From the NCBI RefSeq assembly GCF_003122215.1, contig NZ_QEYD01000006.1, positions 278,553 through 342,552 of the forward strand: DNA of 64,000 nt. Direction: 5' to 3'. Positions 40,683-48,008 of this stretch are shown here, one piece after another. Position 1 is the stretch's first letter. Each line of letters starts with the position of its first letter. A program made the translations under genes and the position numbers. Source of the DNA: Pararhodobacter marinus (lineage in GTDB: Bacteria > Pseudomonadota > Alphaproteobacteria > Rhodobacterales > Rhodobacteraceae). The notes below the pieces were generated by a model. That model did no database searches. It was not told the origin of the DNA and saw nothing but the letters and a program-made list of their open reading frames with translations.

Positions 40683-41816
40683 TTACCCCGCGGGCGGGGG
40701 CGGCGGCGGCATCGAGGCAAAGACGCTCGACAGCGCCTGCACGTCGCCGGCTTTCTCCCAGCCGGCCATGCCCTGCGTCCAGACCATCGTGTCGCGGTCG
40801 AACTGGCCTTGTCCCATCATCTGCTGCAATTGTGCCGTGCTGAACGGGCCGGTGGTCTGGCCGTTCTTCGCGACGTGGAATTGCGGGGCCGCCGGGGGCG
40901 GGGGCGGCGGTGGCGGGGCCGAGGCAGCGGGTTGCTGGGGCTGCTGCTGATTGCCGCCCATGCCCCCCATCGCGTTGGCCATGGCCTGCGCCATGCCCAT
41001 GCCCATCCCCATGCCCATGCCGGCGCCCATCGCATTGTCGCCGCCGCTCTCGGCCGCGTTCTGCATCGCCTGCGCGGCCGAGAACTGGGTATACTTGTTC
41101 AGATCGCCCACGATCCCCATCGACGAGCGCTGGTCGAGCACTTTCTCGACATTGGGCGGCAGCGAGATGTTCTCGATATAGAGCTCGGGGATCGACAGGC
41201 CGTATTCGGTCAGCGTGGGCGCGATGGCTTCGGACACGATCTTCGACAGATCGCCGGTATTCGCCGCCATATCCAGCGCCGGGATGCCAGAGGCGGCCAG
41301 CGACTGGCTGACCTTCTGCACGACGATGTTGCGGATCTGGCCGGAAATCTCGTCCTCGGTGAACTCGCCGTCGGTGCCGACGATCTCGGTCATGAACTTG
41401 CCGGGATCGGTCACGCGGATCGCGTAGCTGCCGAAGGCCCGCAGCCTCAGCGCGCCGAATTCCGGGTCGCGCAGCATGATCGGGTTCTGCGTGCCCCATT
41501 TCAAGCCCGGGAAGCGGCGGGTATTGACGAAATAGATCTCGGATTTGAAGGGCGAGTTGAAGCCGTGCGACCAATGCTGAAGCGCGGTCATGATCGGCAT
41601 GTTGTTGGTTTCAAGCTCGTAAAGACCGGGGCCGAAAATGTCGGCCATCTGCCCTTCGTGGATGAACACCGCCGCCTGGCCTTCGCGCACGGTCAGCTTG
41701 GCGCCCATCATGATGTTGTTGCCGTAACGTTCGAACCGGTAAACGAGCGTGTCGCGGCTGTCGTCGAGCCATTCAATGACGTCGATGAACTGGCCCTTGA
41801 GGAAATTGAAGACCAT
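40683..41816 (-). CDS. SPFH-domain protein with C-terminal GYF_2 domain (virion-core-like)
   Basis: A 377-residue protein. Residues about 1-245 form an SPFH/band-7-like domain of the YdjI/'virion core protein' type (FLKGQFIDVIEWLDDSRDTLVYRF at the N-terminus). A methionine/glycine-rich linker (GMGMGMGM, about 265-295), a proline run and a GYF_2-like module (about 315-365: HVAKNGQTTGPFSTAQLQQMM ... W) follow. SPFH proteins scaffold membrane microdomains, and the GYF module probably binds proline-rich partners, possibly the proline-rich start of the zinc-ribbon protein encoded next. GGAG lies upstream of the ATG. Confidence 0.85.
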   Translation of the reverse strand: MVFNFLKGQFIDVIEWLDDSRDTLVYRFERYGNNIMMGAKLTVREGQAAVFIHEGQMADIFGPGLYELETNNMPIMTALQHWSHGFNSPFKSEIYFVNTRRFPGLKWGTQNPIMLRDPEFGALRLRAFGSYAIRVTDPGKFMTEIVGTDGEFTEDEISGQIRNIVVQKVSQSLAASGIPALDMAANTGDLSKIVSEAIAPTLTEYGLSIPELYIENISLPPNVEKVLDQRSSMGIVGDLNKYTQFSAAQAMQNAAESGGDNAMGAGMGMGMGMGMAQAMANAMGGMGGNQQQPQQPAASAPPPPPPPPAAPQFHVAKNGQTTGPFSTAQLQQMMGQGQFDRDTMVWTQGMAGWEKAGDVQALSSVFASMPPPPPPAG

Positions 41817-41851
41817 GGTTCACTCCTGCACTAACTTCTTCAAATCTGCGG

Positions 41852-42871
41852 TCAACTTGCACCCGCGATCAGTTCGGACGCAATGGTAAAGATGATCGGC
41901 CGGGCCTCACGTTCTGTCATGCCGGGCTGCAACCGGGGATCGTAATGGATGCGCAGCAGCAAAAGGTCGACCGGCGTGATGAGGGCGAATTCCTGGTCGT
42001 CATTGAAGATCGACGGGCGCGCGCGGCTTGAATCCGAGGCCAGTCCCAGCCCCTGCGTCAGTTCCTCGTGGTAGCAGGCGGTGCGGGTCAGGTCGGGATG
42101 CTCCGATCGCACGATCGCCAGCGCCTCGGAATACTCGGCCGAGCCGTCGCGCGAAAAGGCCATGACCAGGCAGAAGGTTTCGCGCGGCATGTCGGTGATC
42201 AGCCGAACGGCGCCGTCGCTGATGCCCGGCACCAGCTCGCGGATGCGCGCGGCGGCGTCCCGGCGCTCGGTCTCGGACAGGACCAGAACGTGGAAATTGC
42301 CGTCGGACTGGCCCAGCGGCTCGACCGAGATCGCATGACCCGACGCCGTGCTCAGCCGTGCCGCCAATTCGCGCACGGTGCGGAAATCGTCGACCCGGGC
42401 CTGCCGCCCGCTGGAGGCGCCGAATTCCATCCGGTAGCGCACGGGTGCCACCCAGCGGCGCAGCACGCTGGGACGGCCCGCGCGGTTGAAGCCGCCGCTC
42501 TGCTCTTCGTGCAGCGCGACCTGGATATAGATCTCGGCCAGCCGGGCGGGGGTCATCACCACGTCTTCGGCGCCGTCATCGGTCCGCATCAGACGCGCCG
42601 CGCGTCGCTCGTTCTCGATATCGGCATAATAGGCGCGCAGGTCGTCCGAGAGCGGGTCGTCGGGCAGCACTTCGGCGGGCCGCTCGGGCGCGGCGCGCGG
42701 CGGCTCGACCGGCGTGTCGGGCGGCAGCAGCGCGCAGCCCGACACCAGCGCGGCACCCAGCACGAGAGCCGCGGGAAGCCGCAGCCGGGGTCGCAGCCGC
42801 AACCGCGTGGGCGCGGCGAGCGCCGCGCCGGTCTTCGCCCGGTCCGTCCGGGTGGGGCTACGCTGCTGCAC
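41852..42871 (-). CDS. DUF2927 lipoprotein
   Basis: About 339 residues. An arginine-rich start and hydrophobic stretch end in the lipobox LVSGC, predicting a lipoprotein. The rest carries the DUF2927 domain (ending AFSRDGSAEYSEALAIVRSEHPDLTRTACYHEELTQGLGL, described by its SEHPDL and CYHEELTQGLGL parts). Domains of this family resemble zinc-protease folds lacking clear catalytic residues. The GTG at 42871 is the best start; it overlaps the end of telA by 14 bases. The family has no settled function; its place inside the TelA/SPFH operon points to envelope stress. Confidence 0.75.
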   Translation of the reverse strand: MQQRSPTRTDRAKTGAALAAPTRLRLRPRLRLPAALVLGAALVSGCALLPPDTPVEPPRAAPERPAEVLPDDPLSDDLRAYYADIENERRAARLMRTDDGAEDVVMTPARLAEIYIQVALHEEQSGGFNRAGRPSVLRRWVAPVRYRMEFGASSGRQARVDDFRTVRELAARLSTASGHAISVEPLGQSDGNFHVLVLSETERRDAAARIRELVPGISDGAVRLITDMPRETFCLVMAFSRDGSAEYSEALAIVRSEHPDLTRTACYHEELTQGLGLASDSSRARPSIFNDDQEFALITPVDLLLLRIHYDPRLQPGMTEREARPIIFTIASELIAGAS

Positions 42872-44024
42872 CGTTTTCGCGGGCCTTGGCCGCCGCCAGA
42901 GAATCGCGCAATTCGCCTTCCATCGTCTGCAATTCCTGCTCGGCCGCGGCGCGCCGGGCCTTGCCTTCATCGGCGATCTGCAGGCTGTCCTGGATCGTCG
43001 CGACCAGCGCGTCATTGGCCTGCTTGACCGCCTCGATATCGAATACGCCGCGCTCCATCTGCTCGCGCACGGTGCGGTTGGTTTCGCGCAGGTTCTCGGC
43101 GTTCTTCGTCAGCAGCTCGTTGGTCAGGTCGTTCGCCGCCTTGATCGATTCCGCCGCCTCGCGCGAGCGCTGGATCGTCAGCGCCTGCGCCAGCTGCGTT
43201 TCCCAGAGCGGCACGGTGTTGACCAGCGTCGAGTTGATCTTCGTCACCAGCGACTTGTCGTTTTCCTGGACCAACCGGATCGAGGGCAGCGACTGCATCG
43301 TCACCTGGCGCGTCAGTTTCAGATCGTGCACCCGGCGCTCCAGATCGTCGCGCGCGGCGCGCAGGTCGCGCAATTCCTGCGCGACGACGATCTTCTGGTC
43401 CTCGGCCGCCGCCTCGACCTCGGCCTCCTTGGCGGGGATCGTGGTCGCGTCGAGTTCCTTCAGCTTCTCTTCGCCAGCCGCGATGTAGATCGCCAGTTCC
43501 TGATAGAAGGCCAGCGTCTTCTCATAGAGCAGGTCCAGCGACTTTATGTCCTTCAACAGCACTGTCTCGTGGCCCAGAAGGGTTTCGGTGATCTTGTCGA
43601 TCTGACCCTGCACCGTTTCGTAGCGCGCCATGAAATTCGCCAGCGGCGCCGCCTTGCCGGTCAGACGCTCCCACCACGACCGTTCGCGACGGGTGTCCAG
43701 CTCGCTCACCGAGAAGCCGCGGATGGTGGTGACGATCTGGCGCAGGCTGTCGCCCGCCGGACCCACGTCTTTGTTGCGCACATCGTTCAGCATCGCCTGG
43801 CTGATCGTCTGCAATTCCAGTTGCGCGCGGGCACCGAAGCCGATGATCGAGCTGGTCGACCCCATGTCGATCTCGTTCATCCGGGTGCGGATCTCGGCGG
43901 CGACGGGTTCGTCGGCCTGATCGAGCGGAGCCAGTTCGCCGCCCGGGTCGGGCAGGCGCACGAGGGCGGCTTCTTCGATCGCGCTTGTCAGTTGCGTGGC
44001 CTGCTGGCGAACCTGTTCAGACAT
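42858..44024 (-). CDS. telA: TelA-family toxic-anion-resistance protein
   Basis: A 388-residue, largely coiled-coil cytoplasmic protein of the TelA/KlaA family (PF05816). Recognisable are SIIGFGARAQLELQTISQAML, SWWERLTGKAAPLANFMARYETVQGQI (shown here by its WWERL and ARYETVQ parts), LDLLYEKTLAFYQELAIYIAAGE and WETQLAQALTIQRSREAA. The family is linked to tellurite and cell-envelope stress resistance, often beside XpaC, which precedes it here by 40 bases. The ATG at 44024 gives MSEQVRQQATQL; the ribosome-binding site is GGAAAGGATCCC on the minus strand. Confidence 0.88.
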   Translation of the reverse strand: MSEQVRQQATQLTSAIEEAALVRLPDPGGELAPLDQADEPVAAEIRTRMNEIDMGSTSSIIGFGARAQLELQTISQAMLNDVRNKDVGPAGDSLRQIVTTIRGFSVSELDTRRERSWWERLTGKAAPLANFMARYETVQGQIDKITETLLGHETVLLKDIKSLDLLYEKTLAFYQELAIYIAAGEEKLKELDATTIPAKEAEVEAAAEDQKIVVAQELRDLRAARDDLERRVHDLKLTRQVTMQSLPSIRLVQENDKSLVTKINSTLVNTVPLWETQLAQALTIQRSREAAESIKAANDLTNELLTKNAENLRETNRTVREQMERGVFDIEAVKQANDALVATIQDSLQIADEGKARRAAAEQELQTMEGELRDSLAAAKARENGAAA

Positions 44025-44064
44025 CGTGGGATCCTTTCCCGAAAAATGGCGGCGGTTTGAAATA

Positions 44065-44982
44065 TCAGCGTGCGGGGGAAGCGGGGATGGCCGGGCGGAC
44101 CCCTTCACGTTCGAGCCGTTCGCGCAGGACGTCAATCTCGATATCGAGTTCCTGGCGGTCAGAATCGCGCAGTGTCTCGGTACGCAGCATGAAATTCTGT
44201 TCCAGATCGTCAAGGAGCGCCACGTAATCCGCGCGCGCGGTCTCGTCGCGGTTTCGTTCGTAAAGATCGACGAACTTGACCGTCGCGTCGCGCGCACCCT
44301 GCAGATAGACGCTCAGATAGCGCCGGGCCGAGGTCAGGTTCTGCGGATCGTCCTCGACCGCGCGCAGAAGCTCGCGGACATGGCCCTGAAAGTCGCTCAG
44401 CCGGTCCTGCAACTTGCGGTCGCGGGCGCGCAGCATGGCATCCGACATCGCGCGCAGATAGGTTTCGGCGCCTTCGACGGCGCGCGCGACGCGGTCGGTC
44501 TGGAATTCGTCGATGCCTTCCATCCCCTTGTCGCCCAGCGGGTCGGGGCCGAACGACACCAGATGCAGCCCGGCGCCCAGAACGCCCAGGATGACCGGCG
44601 TGACCAGGCCAAAGCCGCTGCCCAGTCCGGCCACCGCAAGGCCCAGCCCGGTCACGACCGAGCCGAAGATCTTGCGCGGGATGGCCGGACGGCGCGCGAC
44701 CTTGCGCGCGTCATAGGCGTCCTGCGCGATCACCCCTTCACGGGTCAGCCACGCGGCCAGCATGAGCAGCGCGAACACGGCCAGATGCTGCGCCATCCCG
44801 GCGGGGTCGCGGAAAAACGCGCTGAAGGCCCACAGGAACGGCAGAACGAAGAGCAAATTCACCCGGGCGCCCGCCGTGATCACGCGGCGCCGGACCGGGC
44901 GCGATCTGGTCGACGGCGCTCGCCCGGAGCCGGGGCGCGGATCACCGCCAGGGCTGTTGGGGCCGCCAAAGCGTCGTGCCAT
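44065..44982 (-). CDS. XpaC-family membrane protein
   Basis: A 305-residue protein of the XpaC ('5-bromo-4-chloroindolyl phosphate hydrolysis') family. After a basic, proline-rich start come two hydrophobic regions (about 42-82, and a glycine-rich one at 107-140). A soluble helical domain follows with DEFQTDRVARAVEGAETYLRAM and LSVYLQGARDATVKFVDLY. Despite the family name no phosphatase motif is visible. XpaC and TelA are frequent neighbours, and the two probably act as one membrane complex. It starts three bases after the stop of the 26-residue protein. Confidence 0.85.
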   Translation of the reverse strand: MARRFGGPNSPGGDPRPGSGRAPSTRSRPVRRRVITAGARVNLLFVLPFLWAFSAFFRDPAGMAQHLAVFALLMLAAWLTREGVIAQDAYDARKVARRPAIPRKIFGSVVTGLGLAVAGLGSGFGLVTPVILGVLGAGLHLVSFGPDPLGDKGMEGIDEFQTDRVARAVEGAETYLRAMSDAMLRARDRKLQDRLSDFQGHVRELLRAVEDDPQNLTSARRYLSVYLQGARDATVKFVDLYERNRDETARADYVALLDDLEQNFMLRTETLRDSDRQELDIEIDVLRERLEREGVRPAIPASPAR

Positions 44983-44985
44983 GTC

Positions 44986-45066
44986 TCAGCCCCCTATGAA
45001 CCAGGAATAGACAATCAGCGCCACCAGCAGCGCATAGGCGGTTTTCTGAAGGCCGGTCGCTGTCAC
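44986..45066 (-). CDS. 26-residue single-pass membrane protein
   Basis: A GTG-started frame of 26 codons encodes MTATGLQKTAYALLV followed by ALIVYSWFIGG: a short polar start, one hydrophobic helix (about 9-25) and a glycine end. GACGGGGAC lies just upstream of the GTG, and the stop is only three bases before the XpaC ATG, so it looks like the first gene of the XpaC-TelA-SPFH operon. Small one-helix proteins often stabilise or regulate membrane complexes. No family name can be given. Confidence 0.7.
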   Translation of the reverse strand: MTATGLQKTAYALLVALIVYSWFIGG

Positions 45067-45201
45067 GTCGTTGTCCCCGTCTCGTTCCTGCCGCGCTGCC
45101 GGCTTGGGCAAGGGGCGCGGGCATGTGTCCAACCCCGATATAAGAGGCGATTTTCGAAACTATAAGACACGACAGGCGCGAAATGGAAGAACGGAACGGC
45201 C

Positions 45202-46287
45202 CTAGCGCTTGGGGCCGGGGCGGGGTGTACCGCCCTTGGGCTTATCCTTGCTGACGCGCGGTGTGGGCTTCGTCTCCATGCTGCCGCGCGCGGATTTGCT
45301 GCCCCACGATCGCGGCTTTCGGGTTTCCAGCTCGTCGTCGCTGCGCGCGCCGCCATGCGATTTCGACCCCCAGGACCGACGCTCGGGCTTGCCGTCTGCG
45401 GTTTTGCGGGGCGGTCTGGCGGCGGGTTTCCCCGAACCTGAGGGCGAAGCCGAAGACGGGGCAGGGGGCGCGGCGCGGCCCGCCGGGACCTCGTCCGCCG
45501 ACAGGCCCAGCTGGTCGCGCAGGACGCGCGGGCGCAGTTCCTCCACCGCGCCCTGTTCCAGATTGCCCAGCTGGAACGGCCCGTAGCTGACGCGGATCAG
45601 TCGGTTGACGCTGAGCCCCACGCTTTCCATCGCGCGCCGGATCTCGCGGTTGCGGCCTTCGCGGATCCCTACGGTCAGCCATGCATTCGCACCCTGCTGG
45701 CGGTCGATCGTCACCAGCATCGGCTGGAACCGCTCGCCGCCGATGGTGATGCCCTGTTTGAGCGGGGCGAGCAGGGCCTCGGTCGGGGTGCCGTTCACCC
45801 GCACGCGGTACTTGCGCAGCCAGCCGGTCGAGGGCAGTTCGAGCCGCCGCTTCAGTTCGCCGTCATTGGTCAGCAGCAACAGCCCCTCGGAATTGAGGTC
45901 AAGCCGCCCCACCGACATCACGCGCGGCATGTCCTCGGGCAGGCTGTCGAACACCGTGGCGCGGCCTTTTTCGTCGCGCTCGCTGGTCACGAGGCCAAGG
46001 GGCTTGTGATAAAGCCAGACGCGGGTGGGTTCCTTGGCGCCGAGCGGCTTGCCGTCCACGGCGATCTTGTCGCGCGGCGTGACGTTCAGCGCCGGGCTGT
46101 CGATGCGCTCGCCGTTCACCGTGACGCGTCCCTCGGCGATGATCGCCTCGGCCGCGCGGCGCGACGCCACGCCCGAACGCGCCAGCACCTTGGCGATGCG
46201 GTCACCGGTGCGGGATTCAGCAGGCTTGGCCGCGGCCTTGGCGCCGGGCCGGGCAGGGGCTGCGGGTTTGTGGGGCGGTCTGGTCAT
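45202..46287 (-). CDS. rluB: 23S rRNA pseudouridine synthase RluB-type
   Basis: A 361-residue RsuA/RluB/E/F-family pseudouridine synthase. The S4 RNA-binding domain spans about 28-75 (RIAKVLARSGVASRRAAEAII). The catalytic aspartate is in SVGRLDLNSEGLLLLTNDG, and the family signatures KYRVRVNG and GRNREIRRAMESVGL are present. The last 100 residues are a basic, serine/proline-rich tail with two RSWGSKS repeats that probably aid RNA binding. RluB modifies U2605 of 23S rRNA (E. coli numbering). Divergent from tadA. Confidence 0.9.
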   Translation of the reverse strand: MTRPPHKPAAPARPGAKAAAKPAESRTGDRIAKVLARSGVASRRAAEAIIAEGRVTVNGERIDSPALNVTPRDKIAVDGKPLGAKEPTRVWLYHKPLGLVTSERDEKGRATVFDSLPEDMPRVMSVGRLDLNSEGLLLLTNDGELKRRLELPSTGWLRKYRVRVNGTPTEALLAPLKQGITIGGERFQPMLVTIDRQQGANAWLTVGIREGRNREIRRAMESVGLSVNRLIRVSYGPFQLGNLEQGAVEELRPRVLRDQLGLSADEVPAGRAAPPAPSSASPSGSGKPAARPPRKTADGKPERRSWGSKSHGGARSDDELETRKPRSWGSKSARGSMETKPTPRVSKDKPKGGTPRPGPKR

Positions 46288-46429
46288 CGGGCCTTCCGGG
46301 GCGAGCCTGTCTTCGGGGGGGCTGAGGGGCGAGGGCGTGCCCTCTTGCTTTGCCGCGCATCTGCGGGCATCCAGACCCCATCAACCGCGTCATGCGCGCC
46401 ATGTCAATGAAGGCTCGGTATTCCCGACC

Positions 46430-46888
46430 ATGAAGCCCGGCTTTTTCTCTCCGATGCAGGTCGCGCTGGACGAGGCCCGCGCCGCCGCCCGGCGTGGCGA
46501 GGTGCCGGTGGGCGCGGTCATCACGGCGCCCGACGGCGGGATCGTGGCGCAGGCGGGCAACCGCACGCGGGAGTTGAGCGACCCCACCGCCCATGCCGAG
46601 ATCCTGGCGCTACGCATGGCCTGCGCCGCGCGTGGCAGCGAAAGATTGCCGGGACACGCGCTGTGGGTGACGCTCGAGCCCTGTCCGATGTGCGCCGCCG
46701 CCATCGGATTTGCGCGCATCGCGCGGCTTTACTACGGCGCCTCGGACCCGAAATCGGGCGGCGTGGCGCAACCGCCAAGGGTGTTCGCGCATCCCCAGTG
46801 CCACCACGCGCCCGAGGTCTATGACGGCATCGCCGAGGCGGAGGCGTCGCGCCTGTTGCGTGACTTTTTTGCCGCGCTTAGGGGATAG
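46430..46888 (+). CDS. tadA: tRNA-specific adenosine deaminase TadA
   Basis: A 152-residue zinc deaminase that converts adenosine-34 to inosine in tRNA-Arg(ACG). The zinc site is HAE (TAHAEILAL, with the proton-shuttling glutamate) and PCPMC (LEPCPMCAAAIGFARI). YYGASDPKSGGV and the C-terminal helix ending LLRDFFAALRG are typical. The ATG at 46430 gives MKPGFFSPMQVALDEA. Divergent from rluB and followed by a short terminator. Essential in most bacteria. Confidence 0.95.
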   Translation: MKPGFFSPMQVALDEARAAARRGEVPVGAVITAPDGGIVAQAGNRTRELSDPTAHAEILALRMACAARGSERLPGHALWVTLEPCPMCAAAIGFARIARLYYGASDPKSGGVAQPPRVFAHPQCHHAPEVYDGIAEAEASRLLRDFFAALRG

Positions 46889-46900
46889 AGCGCGATGGGG

Positions 46901-46921
46901 CGGGCACGAGCTGCCCGTTTT
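46901..46921 (+). terminator. Short terminator after tadA
   Basis: A 6-bp CGGGCA/TGCCCG stem with a 5-base loop followed by TTTT, 12 bases beyond the tadA stop codon. Confidence 0.7.
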
Positions 46922-47214
46922 GCGCACAAGGTCTGCCCCCTGAGCGCCCCGATGGCGCAATTTATGGACTCGCCCGCTGAGCGAGCCGCCTGAAACCCAC
47001 CCGGGCGAGGGCTGGGGATAAAGTGCATTGCGCGATTTGGCCGAATTTATTACTCTTTGACGCAAAAGAAAAAACCGAGGCACAGACCGAGGCACAGGCA
47101 GAAACGCGATCCGTGCGCGCGCCCACAGGGTGCGCCCCGCTGGCACGGGCGGTCCCATGACGGGCCGGTCGGTTGCGTGGTCGTCCGTGTTCCGGCAATG
47201 GCAGAGCAGGCACA
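46922..47214 (+). promoter_or_regulatory. Leader region of the cellulose operon with a tandem 12-mer
   Basis: This gap holds the likely promoter of the bcs operon. An AT-rich block (GAATTTATTACTCTTTGACG, 47043-47062) stands out. A perfect tandem duplication of ACCGAGGCACAG follows at 47074-47097. No consensus sigma or regulator site can be claimed. Confidence 0.45.
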
Positions 47215-47952
47215 ATGATCCAGAATTCTCGGGCGAAAGCCCCGTTTCGTCATGCGACCGAGCGTCTTGGCCGGAAGCGCCTGCGCGCTCCCTTGGTCGG
47301 AGCGCTGGCCGCTCTGGCCGTTCTGGCAGGCTGCGCGCAGCAATCGGGCGACGCCGCTGCGGGCGGGATCTACCGCTTTTTCAACTCGGACCGGAACCCC
47401 GAGATGGAGACGCTGGAAAGCACGGTGCAATTCGCCGTGGTCGATCCGTCCCGCGCGATGGTCAACGCGCCGCAGGCCCTGGTCGTGCTGGAGCGCAATC
47501 TCGGCGTCGCGGTCGAGCAGCGGATCGTTCTGCCCAACAACACCGCCGTGCGGGGCGACAACGTCCTTCTGGTGCGCGCGCAGACCCAGCGCAGCGCGGA
47601 ACTGACGCGGCTAGATTTCGACGAGATCGCGACGCGTTTCGGCGGCCTGCCCACCCCCTTCGAGCGGCTGACGGAATCCAGCCTGCGCTCGGGCAGCGAC
47701 TCGCTGGGATCTTATGTCTACGCCACCGAAAGCGCCGGACCCAGCACGGTCTGCGTGCTGGTCCTGCGCCGGATCGGCGTGGGCGCGCGCCCGCTTCCCA
47801 GCGGTACGCAGGCGCTCGACGTGGTGATGCGCAATTGCGTCAACGGCAGCGTCGACGAGGCGCTTTCGCCGATGAGCGACCGCGCCCTTGCGGTCGGCGG
47901 AGCCCAGGGCACGATTTACACACTTTCGCCCCATGCTGCGCCGCGGAGCTGA
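47215..47952 (+). CDS. BcsN-like cellulose-biosynthesis lipoprotein
   Basis: A 245-residue lipoprotein: a basic start, a hydrophobic helix and the lipobox LAGCAQ near residue 40. The remaining periplasmic part has FRGDNVLL-like (VRGDNVLLVRAQTQ) and VLRRIGVGARPLP stretches with two cysteines. Its place directly before bcsA and its length fit BcsN (CBP_BcsN), a poorly understood accessory of alphaproteobacterial cellulose operons. The ATG at 47215 is the only start that keeps the signal sequence close to the N-terminus. Identification rests as much on context as on sequence. Confidence 0.65.
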   Translation: MIQNSRAKAPFRHATERLGRKRLRAPLVGALAALAVLAGCAQQSGDAAAGGIYRFFNSDRNPEMETLESTVQFAVVDPSRAMVNAPQALVVLERNLGVAVEQRIVLPNNTAVRGDNVLLVRAQTQRSAELTRLDFDEIATRFGGLPTPFERLTESSLRSGSDSLGSYVYATESAGPSTVCVLVLRRIGVGARPLPSGTQALDVVMRNCVNGSVDEALSPMSDRALAVGGAQGTIYTLSPHAAPRS

Positions 47953-48008
47953 CCTATTAAGGACATTTTTCGTGGTTAACGAGTAAGCGGTGCAGCAGGG
48001 ATGTCGTT

